Shown: positions 1 through 8,694, counted from the first letter of the stretch. The stretch: 64,000 bases of DNA from Bin87 sp965219925 (GCA_965219925.1 OZ244795.1:1550001-1614000); one strand, 5' to 3'. Numbers and translations are program-made. Notes: generated by a model not told the origin, from the sequence alone.

Positions 1-1
1 C

Positions 2-1126
2 TGGCACCAGGTGTTCGCTACCGGCGTGTCCAAGGTCGACCACTACGACGAGATCACTCGAATGGTGGCGCTGTTCCGGGAAAAGGGCATGGGCAGCTAC
101 AAAAATTTGTTGCTCGAGATAGCAAAAAACCCGGCGATGATCTACTGGCTCGATAACTTCGAGAACCATGCCGACGCCGTCAACGAAAACTGGGGCCGCG
201 AGTTGCTGGAACTGTTCAGCATGGGCGTTGGCACCTACACCGAGGTCGATGTCCGGGAGGCTTCTCGCGCCTTCACCGGCTGGACGGTTGAACCCAAGCT
301 GCCCCGTGGCCCCATTGGTCGCCACGACTGGAATTTCAAGTACCTTCCCGAGGATCACGACCAAGGCGAGAAAACCTTCCTCGGTGAGACCGGGAACCTC
401 GACGGCGATGACATCATCAATATCATCTGCGAACACCCGGCGACCGCTGCGTTTATCGCTCGGCACCTCTACAACTTCTTCGTGGCTGACGAAGCGCAGG
501 TTCCGGCCTGGCAGGTCACTCCGCCCAAGGATGAGGATGCCATTGAGTTGCTCACCGATGCCTTCATCGAATCCGATGGCAATCTGACCGCCGTGTTGCG
601 GGTCCTGTTCAACAGCGACTTCTTCAAGAATGCCCGCTACGCCCGCCTCAAGAACCCCGCCGAAGTGGTCGTAGGCACGTTGCGTCTGGTTGGCGGGCAT
701 GAATTCCCCGCGCCGGGCCTTGGCGAAATGGCCCGTCAACCCACCTACATGGGTCAGGATCTGTTGAACCCACCCAGCGTAGAGGGTTGGCACACCGGTG
801 TAGAGTGGATCAATAGCGGCTCTCTGATGCGCCGCATTAACTTCACCGCCGCCATGGTCAGCGACGTGAATCGCCCCGGAATCCGCACCATGATCGACCG
901 GCTCCAGGCTGAGGGTGACCTTTCGCCCGCCAAACTGGTGGACGGTTGTCTCGATCTGATGGGCCCGCTGGAAGTGGATGATGCAACCCGTCAGGAGTTG
1001 ATTGCCCACGCCGAAACTGATGGCAACATCCTATGGGCTACGTCAGCCGACGTCGAAAACGGCGAACGGCGTATCTCAGAGATGCTGCAGCTGATCGTCT
1101 CCCTGCGTGACTATCAGTACGCTTAA
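2..1126 (+). CDS. DUF1800 family protein, C-terminal part
   Basis: The reading frame is open from the window edge (codons for W-H-Q precede the first GTG at 11), so the true start lies upstream and this is the C-terminal ~375 residues. The Trp-His near the start, the stretch NWGRELLELFSMGVGTYTE and the later DLLNPPSVEGWHTG are hallmarks of DUF1800 proteins, which are usually exported and of unknown biochemistry. The gene is followed after 50 bp by a DUF1501 gene; this pair is very commonly adjacent in bacteria and probably forms one operon and functional unit, perhaps at the cell surface. Family assignment is confident, function is not. Confidence 0.9.
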   Translation, partial: WHQVFATGVSKVDHYDEITRMVALFREKGMGSYKNLLLEIAKNPAMIYWLDNFENHADAVNENWGRELLELFSMGVGTYTEVDVREASRAFTGWTVEPKLPRGPIGRHDWNFKYLPEDHDQGEKTFLGETGNLDGDDIINIICEHPATAAFIARHLYNFFVADEAQVPAWQVTPPKDEDAIELLTDAFIESDGNLTAVLRVLFNSDFFKNARYARLKNPAEVVVGTLRLVGGHEFPAPGLGEMARQPTYMGQDLLNPPSVEGWHTGVEWINSGSLMRRINFTAAMVSDVNRPGIRTMIDRLQAEGDLSPAKLVDGCLDLMGPLEVDDATRQELIAHAETDGNILWATSADVENGERRISEMLQLIVSLRDYQYA

Positions 1127-1176
1127 TCTCCAACGTTACATTCTGCGAAAATCGTAAACGCACAGGAGCGACCGAT

Positions 1177-2304
1177 ATGACCGCAACGAAAAAAGACCCG
1201 GTGATCGTAGTCCTGCAGCTAACCGGCGGCAACGACTACATGAACACCGTGATTCCCTACGCCGATCCCCTCTATCGAGACAACCGTCCGGTGGTCGGGG
1301 TCCCCGATGACCGCATCGTCAAGCTGAACGATAGCATCGGCTTCCATCCGGAAGTCGGTCCGCTGAAGCGGTTTTGGGATGCGGGAGACATGGCCATCAT
1401 TCATGGCGTCGGTTACGCCAATAGCCCTCGCAGCCATTTCCGCAGCATGGACATCTGGCACACGTGCGAACCGGACAAGCTGGGTACGGAAGGGTGGTTG
1501 GGCCGCGCCACGCGCGATATGGATCCCAACAAGAGCAATGTCATTACGGCGGTAAACTTCGGACCCAGCCTTCCCCGAGCCCTCGTGCTCCCTGGCGTGC
1601 CGGTGGCCTGCATCGACGATCTGGACAACTTCGGGATGCTAACCAGCATCCAGGAGGAAATCCAGCGAGACAAGATCATCAACCGGTTCACCCGCCTCTA
1701 CTCGCCCACCATCGGCAGCGGATTCGTAATGGATTACCTGGGCCAGACCGGTTTGGACAGCCTCAAAGCCGCCGATATCCTCAAGGCCGCCCCCCAACTA
1801 TACAACAGCGCCGTCGAGTATCCGGATACCCCGATAGCCCGTAAGCTCAAGGGCATTTCCCAAGTGCACCAGGCTGACCTCGGCACGCGCGTGTTCTACT
1901 GCGACCACGGTAGCTTCGACAGTCACTCCAACCAGGTTGGGATGCACGACGGTCTGTGGCGAGATGTTTCCGCAGCGGTCGGCAGCTTCTTCGACGATCT
2001 GCGTGAAAACGATGCCAGTGACAACGTCATTCTACTGATGTTCACCGAGTTTGGTCGCCGTGTCCACGACAACGGCAGCGGTACTGACCATGGAGCAGCC
2101 GGTTTGGTGTTCGTAATGGGAGACCAGGTGACCGGTGGCGAATATGGTGAATACCCGTCGTCCCGCCCGGAAAACCTGGAACAGGGAGACCTTGTCCCGA
2201 GCACCGACTTCCGCAGCGTGTATTCAACGATTGTAGAAGATTGGCTTGGGCTTGATGCTCAACCCATAGTGGGCGGCACGTTCGAAAAGGCTCGGTTCAT
2301 CTAA
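1177..2304 (+). CDS. DUF1501 family protein
   Basis: A 375-residue protein with the family opening LQLTGGNDYMNTVIPY and a C-terminal segment with FTEFGRRVHDN and TDHG, which recall the alkaline-phosphatase/sulfatase-like fold proposed for DUF1501. No clear Tat or Sec signal is seen at this start, which is unusual because many members carry a Tat signal. The start is supported by AGGAG about 9 bases upstream (CACAGGAGCGACCGAT-ATG). It lies directly downstream of the DUF1800 gene and upstream of an NHL-repeat gene, so the three may be cotranscribed. Substrate unknown. Confidence 0.88.
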   Translation: MTATKKDPVIVVLQLTGGNDYMNTVIPYADPLYRDNRPVVGVPDDRIVKLNDSIGFHPEVGPLKRFWDAGDMAIIHGVGYANSPRSHFRSMDIWHTCEPDKLGTEGWLGRATRDMDPNKSNVITAVNFGPSLPRALVLPGVPVACIDDLDNFGMLTSIQEEIQRDKIINRFTRLYSPTIGSGFVMDYLGQTGLDSLKAADILKAAPQLYNSAVEYPDTPIARKLKGISQVHQADLGTRVFYCDHGSFDSHSNQVGMHDGLWRDVSAAVGSFFDDLRENDASDNVILLMFTEFGRRVHDNGSGTDHGAAGLVFVMGDQVTGGEYGEYPSSRPENLEQGDLVPSTDFRSVYSTIVEDWLGLDAQPIVGGTFEKARFI

Positions 2305-2460
2305 AAACGCGTCGACCGGTTCCGGTTGATCGGGACCTCCCAGAGGGCAACAACAACCGGGGTCAGTGGGTTTTAACTCTGCTGGCCCCGTCAACTTGCG
2401 CTCAGGCATCCCCAATAACCGGACTCAAAACCAACAACACTACAGTGAGCAGGTAAAACT

Positions 2461-3525
2461 ATGCTAACGCAAATAGCGAAAGGGCGCGTGTATGACTACA
2501 GCCACTCTGTGGGCCGCGGCGCCGCATCCGGTATGGGTTTCAGCCAGCCGACTGCAATGGCCCTGGATGGAAATACCATCTACGTATTGAATCGTGGCAT
2601 CGAAGGAATCTCGAATGTCCCCTGGAATCGGGTGGCGTATGGCGCTCGGGTCAGCATCATTGACCTTGGCGACGAACCCGGCGACGAAGAGTTTACTGGC
2701 GAGTTCGGTAAATACGGCGACCGCGAGGGGGAGTTTATCTGGCCGTCGGGAATGGTATTGGCCACAGATGGAAATCTGTACGTCTCGGACGAGTGGATGA
2801 ATCAGATTTCGGTATTTTCCACCGACGGCACTTTCCTGCGCCGTTGGCGCGCCGCTCCGCAGGACGATGGCGCCGACCACGGTACCGCCAGCGTCGCATG
2901 TGACGGTGACGGCAACATCTATTGCACCGATGGCCGCAGTCACGAGGTGCGTAAATTCACTGCCAACGGCGAACTGATTACCAGTTGGGGATCATTGGGC
3001 GATGGCAATGGCGAGTTCAATTCTCCGTGGGGAATAACTGTTGACCGGACTGACGGCTCCGTGTACGTGGCCGATCATCGCAACCATCGGGTGCAAAAGT
3101 TTACCGCCGACGGCCAGTGGCTGGCTCAGTTCGGGGAGCCGGGTTCCGGCCGTGGACAGATGCACTTGCCGATCAAGGTTACCGTCGATACCCAGGGTGA
3201 TGTGTACGTCGCCGACTGGAGCGATAACGGAATGCACCCGGGTCGGGTCCACGTCTTCGACCACGACGGGAATTTCATCATTTCCCTGATCGGCGATGCC
3301 CAGCAATTGAGCAAGTGGGCCGACATGACGGTTGTTGCCAATGCCGACTACCTGAAACGCCGGCGAGAGGTTCCAACCACCGAATCGGAGTGGCGATTCG
3401 CCTTGCCTACTGACGTAATGTATGACCCGGACAGCAGGCGACTGGTAGTGCTGGACTCCCAGCGCAGCCGGTTGCAGATTTATAACAAGATGGAAAACTA
3501 CCTGGTTCCGCAGATGAATCTGTAG
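2461..3525 (+). CDS. NHL-repeat beta-propeller protein
   Basis: A 354-residue protein made mostly of NHL repeats. Repeated cores such as FIWPSGMVLATDGNLYVSD, FNSPWGITVDRTDGSVYVAD and MHLPIKVTVDTQGDVYVAD are spaced about 45-60 residues apart and are typical propeller blades. No signal peptide or catalytic residues are evident. NHL propellers act as binding scaffolds or, in some families, lyases such as peptidyl-alpha-hydroxyglycine lyase; the ligand cannot be read here. The weak Shine-Dalgarno AGCAGGTAAAACT precedes the ATG. It follows the DUF1501 gene by about 155 bp on the same strand. Confidence 0.85.
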   Translation: MLTQIAKGRVYDYSHSVGRGAASGMGFSQPTAMALDGNTIYVLNRGIEGISNVPWNRVAYGARVSIIDLGDEPGDEEFTGEFGKYGDREGEFIWPSGMVLATDGNLYVSDEWMNQISVFSTDGTFLRRWRAAPQDDGADHGTASVACDGDGNIYCTDGRSHEVRKFTANGELITSWGSLGDGNGEFNSPWGITVDRTDGSVYVADHRNHRVQKFTADGQWLAQFGEPGSGRGQMHLPIKVTVDTQGDVYVADWSDNGMHPGRVHVFDHDGNFIISLIGDAQQLSKWADMTVVANADYLKRRREVPTTESEWRFALPTDVMYDPDSRRLVVLDSQRSRLQIYNKMENYLVPQMNL

Positions 3526-3600
3526 TCGACGATGTTGGTGCGGGTTGCCGGAACATGCCGGATTCGGTAACCCGCATCGTGGCTCCACAGTCGTGCGACG

Positions 3601-3960
3601 TTGGCTCCTCCCCATTTCTTAGGCTCAGCTGAATTGATTACCAGAGATCAGGAAGCTGAATACGTCAGATTGGCGGAGCAATCGCCCGGAATGTTGTGCA
3701 GCGACGCTCCTCCTGAAATCCTGGAAGCGTGTGCGCTGGACAATGAACCCACGCCGTTTCTGGAACGGTTCTTCGAATCCGGGATACGAGCACACGCCCG
3801 CCAGCAGCACGGGCGGGAACTGCCGCAAATGTACGTCAACAACGCCATTCTGGTGCTTTGGCTGCGCGCTTGTCGCCTGTACACCAACCAACTGCTCGGC
3901 GTCGCTGACACTGACCTCAAACTGATGTTTTTCTCCAGCGCAGATGCAACGCTGAGTTAG
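3601..3960 (+). CDS. small protein of unknown function
   Basis: A 119-residue frame beginning with TTG at 3601; an internal ATG at 3691 is an alternative start. I do not recognise the family. It is rich in charged and aromatic residues, with no clear membrane segment or signal. It follows the NHL gene on the same strand after 75 bp. Its stop codon falls inside the repeated 10-mer CTGAGTTAGC that also occurs on the far side of the next repeat element (4126-4135), so that element landed directly at the gene's end. It may be a real short gene or the remains of a longer one. Confidence 0.4.
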   Translation: MAPPHFLGSAELITRDQEAEYVRLAEQSPGMLCSDAPPEILEACALDNEPTPFLERFFESGIRAHARQQHGRELPQMYVNNAILVLWLRACRLYTNQLLGVADTDLKLMFFSSADATLS

Positions 3961-3965
3961 CCAGC

Positions 3966-4126
3966 AGGGCTATCGCATATGAAATTCCAACCTCGTCACT
4001 CCGGCGGAAGTCGGAGTCCAGAGCGCGTATGCGCCAGATTTTTGGGGCGAGGCTACCGGCATCGGTCACTAGATTCCCGCTTTCGCGGGAACGACGGTGG
4101 TTAAACCGTCCATATGCGATAGTCCT
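3966..4126. repeat. MITE-like element F with 16-bp terminal inverted repeats
   Basis: The ends AGGGCTATCGCATATG (3966-3981) and CATATGCGATAGTCCT (4111-4126) pair at 15 of 16 positions. The interior holds a second imperfect hairpin built on CACTCCGGCGGAAGTCGGAGT and TTCCCGCTTTCGCGGGAA. The sequence CTGAGTTAGC occurs just outside both ends (left copy about 5 bases from the repeat), which looks like a target duplication. No coding capacity. Confidence 0.6.
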
Positions 4127-4247
4127 GAGTTAGCGAGTTGAAAGCATGGCTGCCAGGGGTCGGGCCACGATACAATAGAGTGTAGGGCCAATCGCTGATT
4201 GAGGAGCGCAGTCCCCGATAACCTGCCAGTTATCACGGCCAAATCGC

Positions 4248-4335
4248 GGAGGGATGGCAGAGTGGACGAATGCGACGGTCTTGAAAACCGTTAACCCGTC
4301 AGGGTTCGTGGGTTCGAATCCCACTCCCTCCGCCA
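4248..4335 (+). tRNA. tRNA-Ser (anticodon TGA), CCA encoded
   Basis: The acceptor stem GGAGGGA (4248-4254) pairs with TCCCTCC (4325-4331), followed by discriminator G and an encoded CCA (4333-4335). The anticodon stem ACGGT/ACCGT encloses the loop CTTGAAA, giving anticodon TGA at 4282-4284. A long variable arm and the T-arm GGGTTCGAATCCC fit a type II serine tRNA. It sits just upstream of the type I restriction genes, a common place for islands to insert, but I found no duplicated tRNA 3' end downstream. Confidence 0.97.
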
Positions 4336-4811
4336 TTAAAACCGGTGTGTAAATAGGAAAATTCAGACCTGCCGGTGTGGTTATCATATTTGGAACTCGT
4401 AGCTAGGCAAAATTGGTTCTCTTTCCGCCATTCCAGTTCCTTGGGTCAAGTTGCCTCGTCAGAGATTTTTGGTTCCACGCAGCTTTAGCACGTTACCGTA
4501 CTACCTGCTGATAGAGCTACGTTCTCTGTCCCCTATGGGGTAGTTCATTGGACGTACAGTAACCCGGCCAGGATTCCGGGCGCGAGCCGTGGCGCAATCC
4601 CACTGCGTCCGGGAGTAAACTACCGCCGGTGAAGGAACCCGCGGGTAGATCTTTGGCGATAACTTGGTTTGTCACCTGGCTGCGGTCGTAGCCGGCTCAA
4701 CTCCAACGGTGGTGGACTGGAGTGCAGAGAGCGACTACGATGGTATGCGTAGGATCACATAGTTGCGGTTTGCTTAGGGCTGCGACCTCCAATTCCGCTG
4801 ACTGAGCAAGC
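4336..4811. other. non-coding interval with several local hairpins
   Basis: No convincing gene. Several short stems follow one another: CCCC-TAT-GGGG near 4530, CCCGG..CCGGG near 4563, CTACCGC..GCGGGTAG near 4620-4648, GGCT..AGCC near 4679, and ACTCCA..TGGAGT near 4700-4720. This may be a structured RNA or simply GC-rich spacer. It does not show the conserved segments of RNase P RNA, tmRNA or SRP RNA. It also serves as the 5' region of hsdR. Confidence 0.3.
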
Positions 4812-7619
4812 ATGACCCCCGAACAGAAAGCCCGCGCTAAGATTGACGCCCTGTTGGAACAGGCCGGCTGGGCGGTGCAGGACGCCGACTCGGCCAACCT
4901 CTACGAACGTCGCGGCGTTGCCGTGCGCGAATTCGGTTTGAAACCCGGCCACGGCACCGCCGATTACCTGCTGTACGTCGATCAAAAGGCGGCCGGCGTG
5001 GTGGAGGCCAAGCCGGCGGGTTACACCCTCACCGGTGTTGAGACCCAGTCCAGCAAGTACAGCGACGGTCTTCCAGACATCTTGCCAGCCCACGGCAAAC
5101 CGTTGCCCCTCCTCTACGAGAGCACCGGAGCGGAGACGCGTTTTACCAACCTGCTGGATCCGGAACCGCGCAGCCGTGGCGTTTTCGCGTTCCACACGCC
5201 TGACGCCCTGGCGCATTGGGTAGGGGCCGATTCACCGGCCGGCCACTCTGGCGCGGCCGGCGTAGCGGAGCAAACCGCATCTTATCTCGTCGCCGCAAAT
5301 CTGCGCCGCAGGCTCGCCGCAATGCCACCCTTGGATGTTGGGTCGCTCTGGCCGGTGCAGGAGCGGGCGATCCTCAACCTGGAAGTATCCTTGGCCGATG
5401 GTCGGCAGCGCGCATTGATCCAGATGGCGACGGGTAGCGGCAAGACCTTCACCGCCTGCAACCTGGTGTACCGGCTCATCAAGTACGCCGGTGCCAATCG
5501 GGTGCTGTTCCTGGTGGACCGCAATAACCTGGGACGCCAGACGCTTCGGGAGTTCCAGGGCTTCACTACACCCGACGAACACCGGAAGTTCACCGAGCTG
5601 TACAACGTCCAGCTGATGGATTCGGCGCGCATCGACCCGGTGAGCCGAGTATGCATCTCCACCATCCAGCGGGTGTACTCGATGCTACGCGGCGAGGAGA
5701 TTGACGAGGAGCTGGAGGAACGATCCGGCTTTGAATTTGCCCAGGTAAACCGCCAGCCCGCGCCGGTGGAATACAACCCCGCATATCCCATCGATGACTT
5801 CGACTTCATCATCACCGACGAGTGCCACCGCTCCATCTATAACCTGTGGCGGCAGGTGCTGGAGTACTTCGACGCCTTCCTGATTGGACTGACGGCTACG
5901 CCGTCAAAGCAGACGCTGGGATTCTTCGGGCAAAACCTGGTTATGGAGTACACCCATGAGGAAGCGGTGGCGGACGGCGTAAACGTGGATTCCGATATCT
6001 ACCGCATCCGCACCGAGATTACGGAGCAAGGCGCCACGGTGGAGGCTGGCCAATACGTTGATCGGCGCGACCGCCGGACGCGGCAAGTGCGCTGGGAACA
6101 ACTGGACGAGGACCTTACCTTTACCCCCAACCAGTTGGACCGGGATGTAGTGTCCGAGGACCAGATCCGTACCGTCATCCAGACCTTCCGCGACCGGTTG
6201 TTCACCGAGATATTCCCTGGGCGCACCGAGGTCCCCAAGACCATCATCTTCGCCAAGGACGACAGCCACGCCGACGACATCGTGCGCATCGTCCGGGAGG
6301 AATTCGGCAAGGGCAACGACTTCTGCCAGAAGATCACCTACCGCACCACGGGCGTGCCCCCTGAGCAGCTGATTGCCGCGTTCCGCAATAGCTACCACCC
6401 ACGCATCGTGGTTACCGTGGACATGATTGCAACGGGCACCGACATCAAGCCGGTGGAGATCGTGTTCTTCATGCGCAACGTGCAGAGCCGCAACTTCTTC
6501 GAACAGATGAAGGGCCGCGGCGTGCGCGTCATTTCGCCCGACGATTTCCAGGCCGTTACGCCGGACGCAGTGAACAAGGACCGGTTCGTCATCGTGGACG
6601 CGGTGGGCGTCACCGAGTCGGAACTGTCCGAATCCTACACGCTGGAACGGGAACCCACGGTGTCCTTCGGCCGGCTGCTGTACCTCATCGCTCTGGGCAG
6701 CCGCGAGCCTGATCATCTCTCCTCGTTGGCAAGCCGGCTGGCGCGGTTATCCCGCAAGATTTCCCCAGCGGAGCGGGAGGCAATCGAGAACACCGCCGGC
6801 GGCACGCCGCTGCAAACCCTGATCGCCAACCTGGTGCGGGCCACCGACCCCGACGCCGCCCTCGAAGCGGCGCGGGAAGCTACCGGTTTGGAGGAACCGT
6901 CGCTGGAGGCAATCGCTGAAGCGGAAAAGCAATTGCGGGACGTTGCGGTCGTACCCTTCGCCTCCAATCCCGAGCTGCGCCAGCGGCTGGAAGAGGTTCA
7001 CCGGTCCTATGAGCAGACCATCGACACCGTGAGCAAGGACGTCGTGCTGGAAGCGGGCTTCACCGAGGCCCAGGCCGACGACCAGGTGCAGTCGTTCCGC
7101 CAGTTCATCGAAGCCAACCGGGACGAGATCACCGCGCTGCAGGTGCTCTACGAGCGTCCCTACCGGCAGCGGCTGCGCTATGACGACATCAAGGCACTGG
7201 CCGACGCGATGCAGGCGCCGCCCCGCTCATGGACCACGGACCGCCTTTGGCAGGCGTACCAGCGGCTGGACCAGTCGCGTGTGCGCGGCTCCGGCCAGCG
7301 GGCGTTGGCCGACATCGTATCCTTGGTGCGCTACGCCATCGGCGAAGCGGACGAGCTAGCGCCTTTCGCCGACCACGTTAATCAACGGTTTGCGGGCTGG
7401 CTGGCGATGCAGGAAACGGCGGGGCGGGAGTTCACATCCGAGCAGCGGCGATGGCTGGAGTCTATCCGCGACCACATCGCCGGCAGCGTCAGCATCGAGG
7501 CGAGCGACTTCGAGTCCGTCCCGTTCAACCAGCAGGGCGGCCTGATGGGGGCCTACACCGTGTTCGGGGATGAGCTTCAAGCAATCATCGAGGAGCTGAA
7601 CCTGGCGCTGGTGGAGTGA
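4812..7619 (+). CDS. hsdR: type I restriction enzyme, endonuclease/translocase (R) subunit
   Basis: A 935-residue R subunit. It starts with a PD-(D/E)XK nuclease domain (D51, E65, K67 in the GTADYLLYVD..VVEAK pattern). A superfamily 2 motor follows, with Walker A MATGSGKT at 205-212 and DECH at 336-339, plus later helicase motifs around TGTDIKPVEIV and GRGVR. The C-terminal third matches the EcoEI-type R-subunit region. With HsdM and HsdS it translocates and cuts unmodified DNA. It is encoded on the same strand as hsdS and hsdM but is separated from them by about 1.07 kb holding two repeats and three small toxin-antitoxin-like genes. The length is normal and the frame is intact. Confidence 0.95.
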   Translation: MTPEQKARAKIDALLEQAGWAVQDADSANLYERRGVAVREFGLKPGHGTADYLLYVDQKAAGVVEAKPAGYTLTGVETQSSKYSDGLPDILPAHGKPLPLLYESTGAETRFTNLLDPEPRSRGVFAFHTPDALAHWVGADSPAGHSGAAGVAEQTASYLVAANLRRRLAAMPPLDVGSLWPVQERAILNLEVSLADGRQRALIQMATGSGKTFTACNLVYRLIKYAGANRVLFLVDRNNLGRQTLREFQGFTTPDEHRKFTELYNVQLMDSARIDPVSRVCISTIQRVYSMLRGEEIDEELEERSGFEFAQVNRQPAPVEYNPAYPIDDFDFIITDECHRSIYNLWRQVLEYFDAFLIGLTATPSKQTLGFFGQNLVMEYTHEEAVADGVNVDSDIYRIRTEITEQGATVEAGQYVDRRDRRTRQVRWEQLDEDLTFTPNQLDRDVVSEDQIRTVIQTFRDRLFTEIFPGRTEVPKTIIFAKDDSHADDIVRIVREEFGKGNDFCQKITYRTTGVPPEQLIAAFRNSYHPRIVVTVDMIATGTDIKPVEIVFFMRNVQSRNFFEQMKGRGVRVISPDDFQAVTPDAVNKDRFVIVDAVGVTESELSESYTLEREPTVSFGRLLYLIALGSREPDHLSSLASRLARLSRKISPAEREAIENTAGGTPLQTLIANLVRATDPDAALEAAREATGLEEPSLEAIAEAEKQLRDVAVVPFASNPELRQRLEEVHRSYEQTIDTVSKDVVLEAGFTEAQADDQVQSFRQFIEANRDEITALQVLYERPYRQRLRYDDIKALADAMQAPPRSWTTDRLWQAYQRLDQSRVRGSGQRALADIVSLVRYAIGEADELAPFADHVNQRFAGWLAMQETAGREFTSEQRRWLESIRDHIAGSVSIEASDFESVPFNQQGGLMGAYTVFGDELQAIIEELNLALVE

Positions 7620-7620
7620 T

Positions 7621-7720
7621 TATCAGAATCGGGATTTTCGGGATTAGAGGATTGGAAACCCTGGTAGCGGGTATCACTTCAGTCCTGCAAATCCCCAAAT
7701 CCGAGAAATCCTGATTCAGA
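7621..7720. repeat. imperfect inverted repeat (element G)
   Basis: The segment TCAGAATCGGGATTTTCGGG near 7624 is nearly complementary to AAATCCGAGAAATCCTGATT near 7699, forming a long imperfect hairpin directly after the hsdR stop. It may be another MITE-like element or act as a transcription terminator. No coding content. Confidence 0.5.
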
Positions 7721-7758
7721 CAATTGCGCCAAGAATAGAAAGACCCTAAATGAGCGGG

Positions 7759-7903
7759 CAGGGCCATTCGGTTGTCATTGCGAGGAGCGCAGCGACGTGG
7801 CAATCTCGTTGAGGTTGAGCACGCGCCGGGGAACCATCATTGCTACGGCGACGAGATTGCCACGCTGCGCTCGCAATGACATGAGGAAAACCGAAAGGCC
7901 CTG
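7759..7903. repeat. MITE family A, copy 1 (145 bp)
   Basis: The ends are CAGGGCCATTCGGTT and AACCGAAAGGCCCTG. The interior is a large inverted repeat (GCGAGGAGCGCAGCG / CGCTGCGCTCGC). It is flanked by a perfect 9-bp direct repeat ATGAGCGGG (7750-7758 and 7904-7912), which is the target duplication. Copies at 25892-26036 and 61062-61206 have the same length. Confidence 0.9.
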
Positions 7904-7979
7904 ATGAGCGGGGGACATGGCTTGACGGGCCGGCGGCGTCGCAGCAAAATGACACTACGATGATTTACGGGAGCCCCTG

Positions 7980-8228
7980 ATGGTTACGGCAAAGGAGCAA
8001 TTCACCAGCCGCGCCGCGCCTGAACTGCTGGCGGTGATGCGGGAGATAGCCCGCGAGGAAGGTCGAGACTTCGACGCCGTGCTTGAAGACGCCATGCGGC
8101 TGTACATCGCAAAGTGGCAGGTCAATCGGCCGGGAGTCCAGCCCGAGTTCATGGCCCACTACCGGGCCAGCGCGGAGAAGAATCGGCGGCTGATGGAACT
8201 CTTGGCGCAAGCGGAGCAAAAGAAATGA
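7980..8228 (+). CDS. small ribbon-helix-helix-like protein, possible antitoxin
   Basis: An 82-residue protein. The segment ELLAVMREIAREEGRDFDAVLEDAMRLY has the pattern of small DNA-binding or antitoxin-like helical proteins that regulate toxin-antitoxin operons; this is a pattern judgement without a clear family. Its stop TGA overlaps the ATG of the next gene (ATGA at 8225-8228), so the two are translationally coupled. It begins a three-gene run inserted between hsdR and hsdS. Confidence 0.6.
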   Translation: MVTAKEQFTSRAAPELLAVMREIAREEGRDFDAVLEDAMRLYIAKWQVNRPGVQPEFMAHYRASAEKNRRLMELLAQAEQKK

Positions 8229-8425
8229 CCAGCATCGCGGAAATAAAGCAAGCCATTCTGGAACTGCCGGAAGCAGAATACACCGAACTGCGTCGGTGGC
8301 TGATGGGGCAAGACTGGGAACAATGGGAGCGAGAATTTGACGAGGACGTGATGGCGGGGAGGTTGGACGCTTTGGCGTCTGAGGCTCTAGATGCTGCGGC
8401 AAGGGGCGAATTGCAGGACCTTTAA
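8225..8425 (+). CDS. small antitoxin-like protein
   Basis: A 66-residue acidic protein beginning MTSIAEIKQAILELPEAEY and continuing with a WEQWEREFDEDVMAGRLD segment. This two-part layout is typical of antitoxins paired with RelE/ParE-type toxins, where the C-terminal part wraps the toxin. The start codon is set by the ATGA overlap with the upstream gene; a longer frame from 8114 is only the overlapping shadow. The next gene starts on the base after its stop, a strong sign of a paired module. Confidence 0.75.
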   Translation: MTSIAEIKQAILELPEAEYTELRRWLMGQDWEQWEREFDEDVMAGRLDALASEALDAAARGELQDL

Positions 8426-8680
8426 ATGCACCGGACAACTTCCCACTTCTGGCGCCACTTTCGGGAATTGCCTCCTTCGGTGCAAGAAACGGCCCGCCGG
8501 AACTTCGAACTCTTGAAGGCCAATCCCAGACACCCCTCGTTGCGGTTCAGAAATGTCGGACGCTACTGGTCGGCGCGAGTGGGCGGATCCTACCGAGCAG
8601 TGGCAGTCCAGAATGGCGCAGACTTCGTCTGGTTCTGGATCGGCCACCACGACGAATACCTGCGTGTGATCTCCCGGTAG
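8426..8680 (+). CDS. RelE/ParE-superfamily toxin-like protein
   Basis: An 84-residue basic protein. The core PSVQETARRNFELLKANPRH, then LRFRNVGRYWSARVGGSYRA and WIGHHDEYLRVI, matches the RelE/ParE fold, in which an Arg-rich strand and a terminal HDEYDR-like motif are conserved. RelE members cleave mRNA on ribosomes and ParE members poison gyrase; which applies here is unclear. It starts immediately after the stop of the antitoxin-like gene and ends 14 bp before hsdS, so it may be cotranscribed with the restriction genes. Confidence 0.8.
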   Translation: MHRTTSHFWRHFRELPPSVQETARRNFELLKANPRHPSLRFRNVGRYWSARVGGSYRAVAVQNGADFVWFWIGHHDEYLRVISR

Positions 8681-8694
8681 AGGCTGTTCAGCAC

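Noticed and set aside
4311..4335. tRNA-Ser 3' end as an attachment site of the defence island
   Set aside because: I looked for a second copy of TTCGAATCCCACTCCCTCCG downstream and saw none; no integrase gene is present in the window.
4130..4387. Minus-strand 85-codon ORF across tRNA-Ser
   Set aside because: It is the antisense of the tRNA (GVGFEPTNPDGLTVFKTVAF), a well-known spurious translation, not a gene.
4336..4811. RNase P RNA, tmRNA, SRP RNA or cobalamin riboswitch in the hairpin-rich spacer
   Set aside because: None of the conserved segments (GAGGAAAGTC, tag-peptide region, GGAAGGAAGCAGCC, a proper B12 box) is present.
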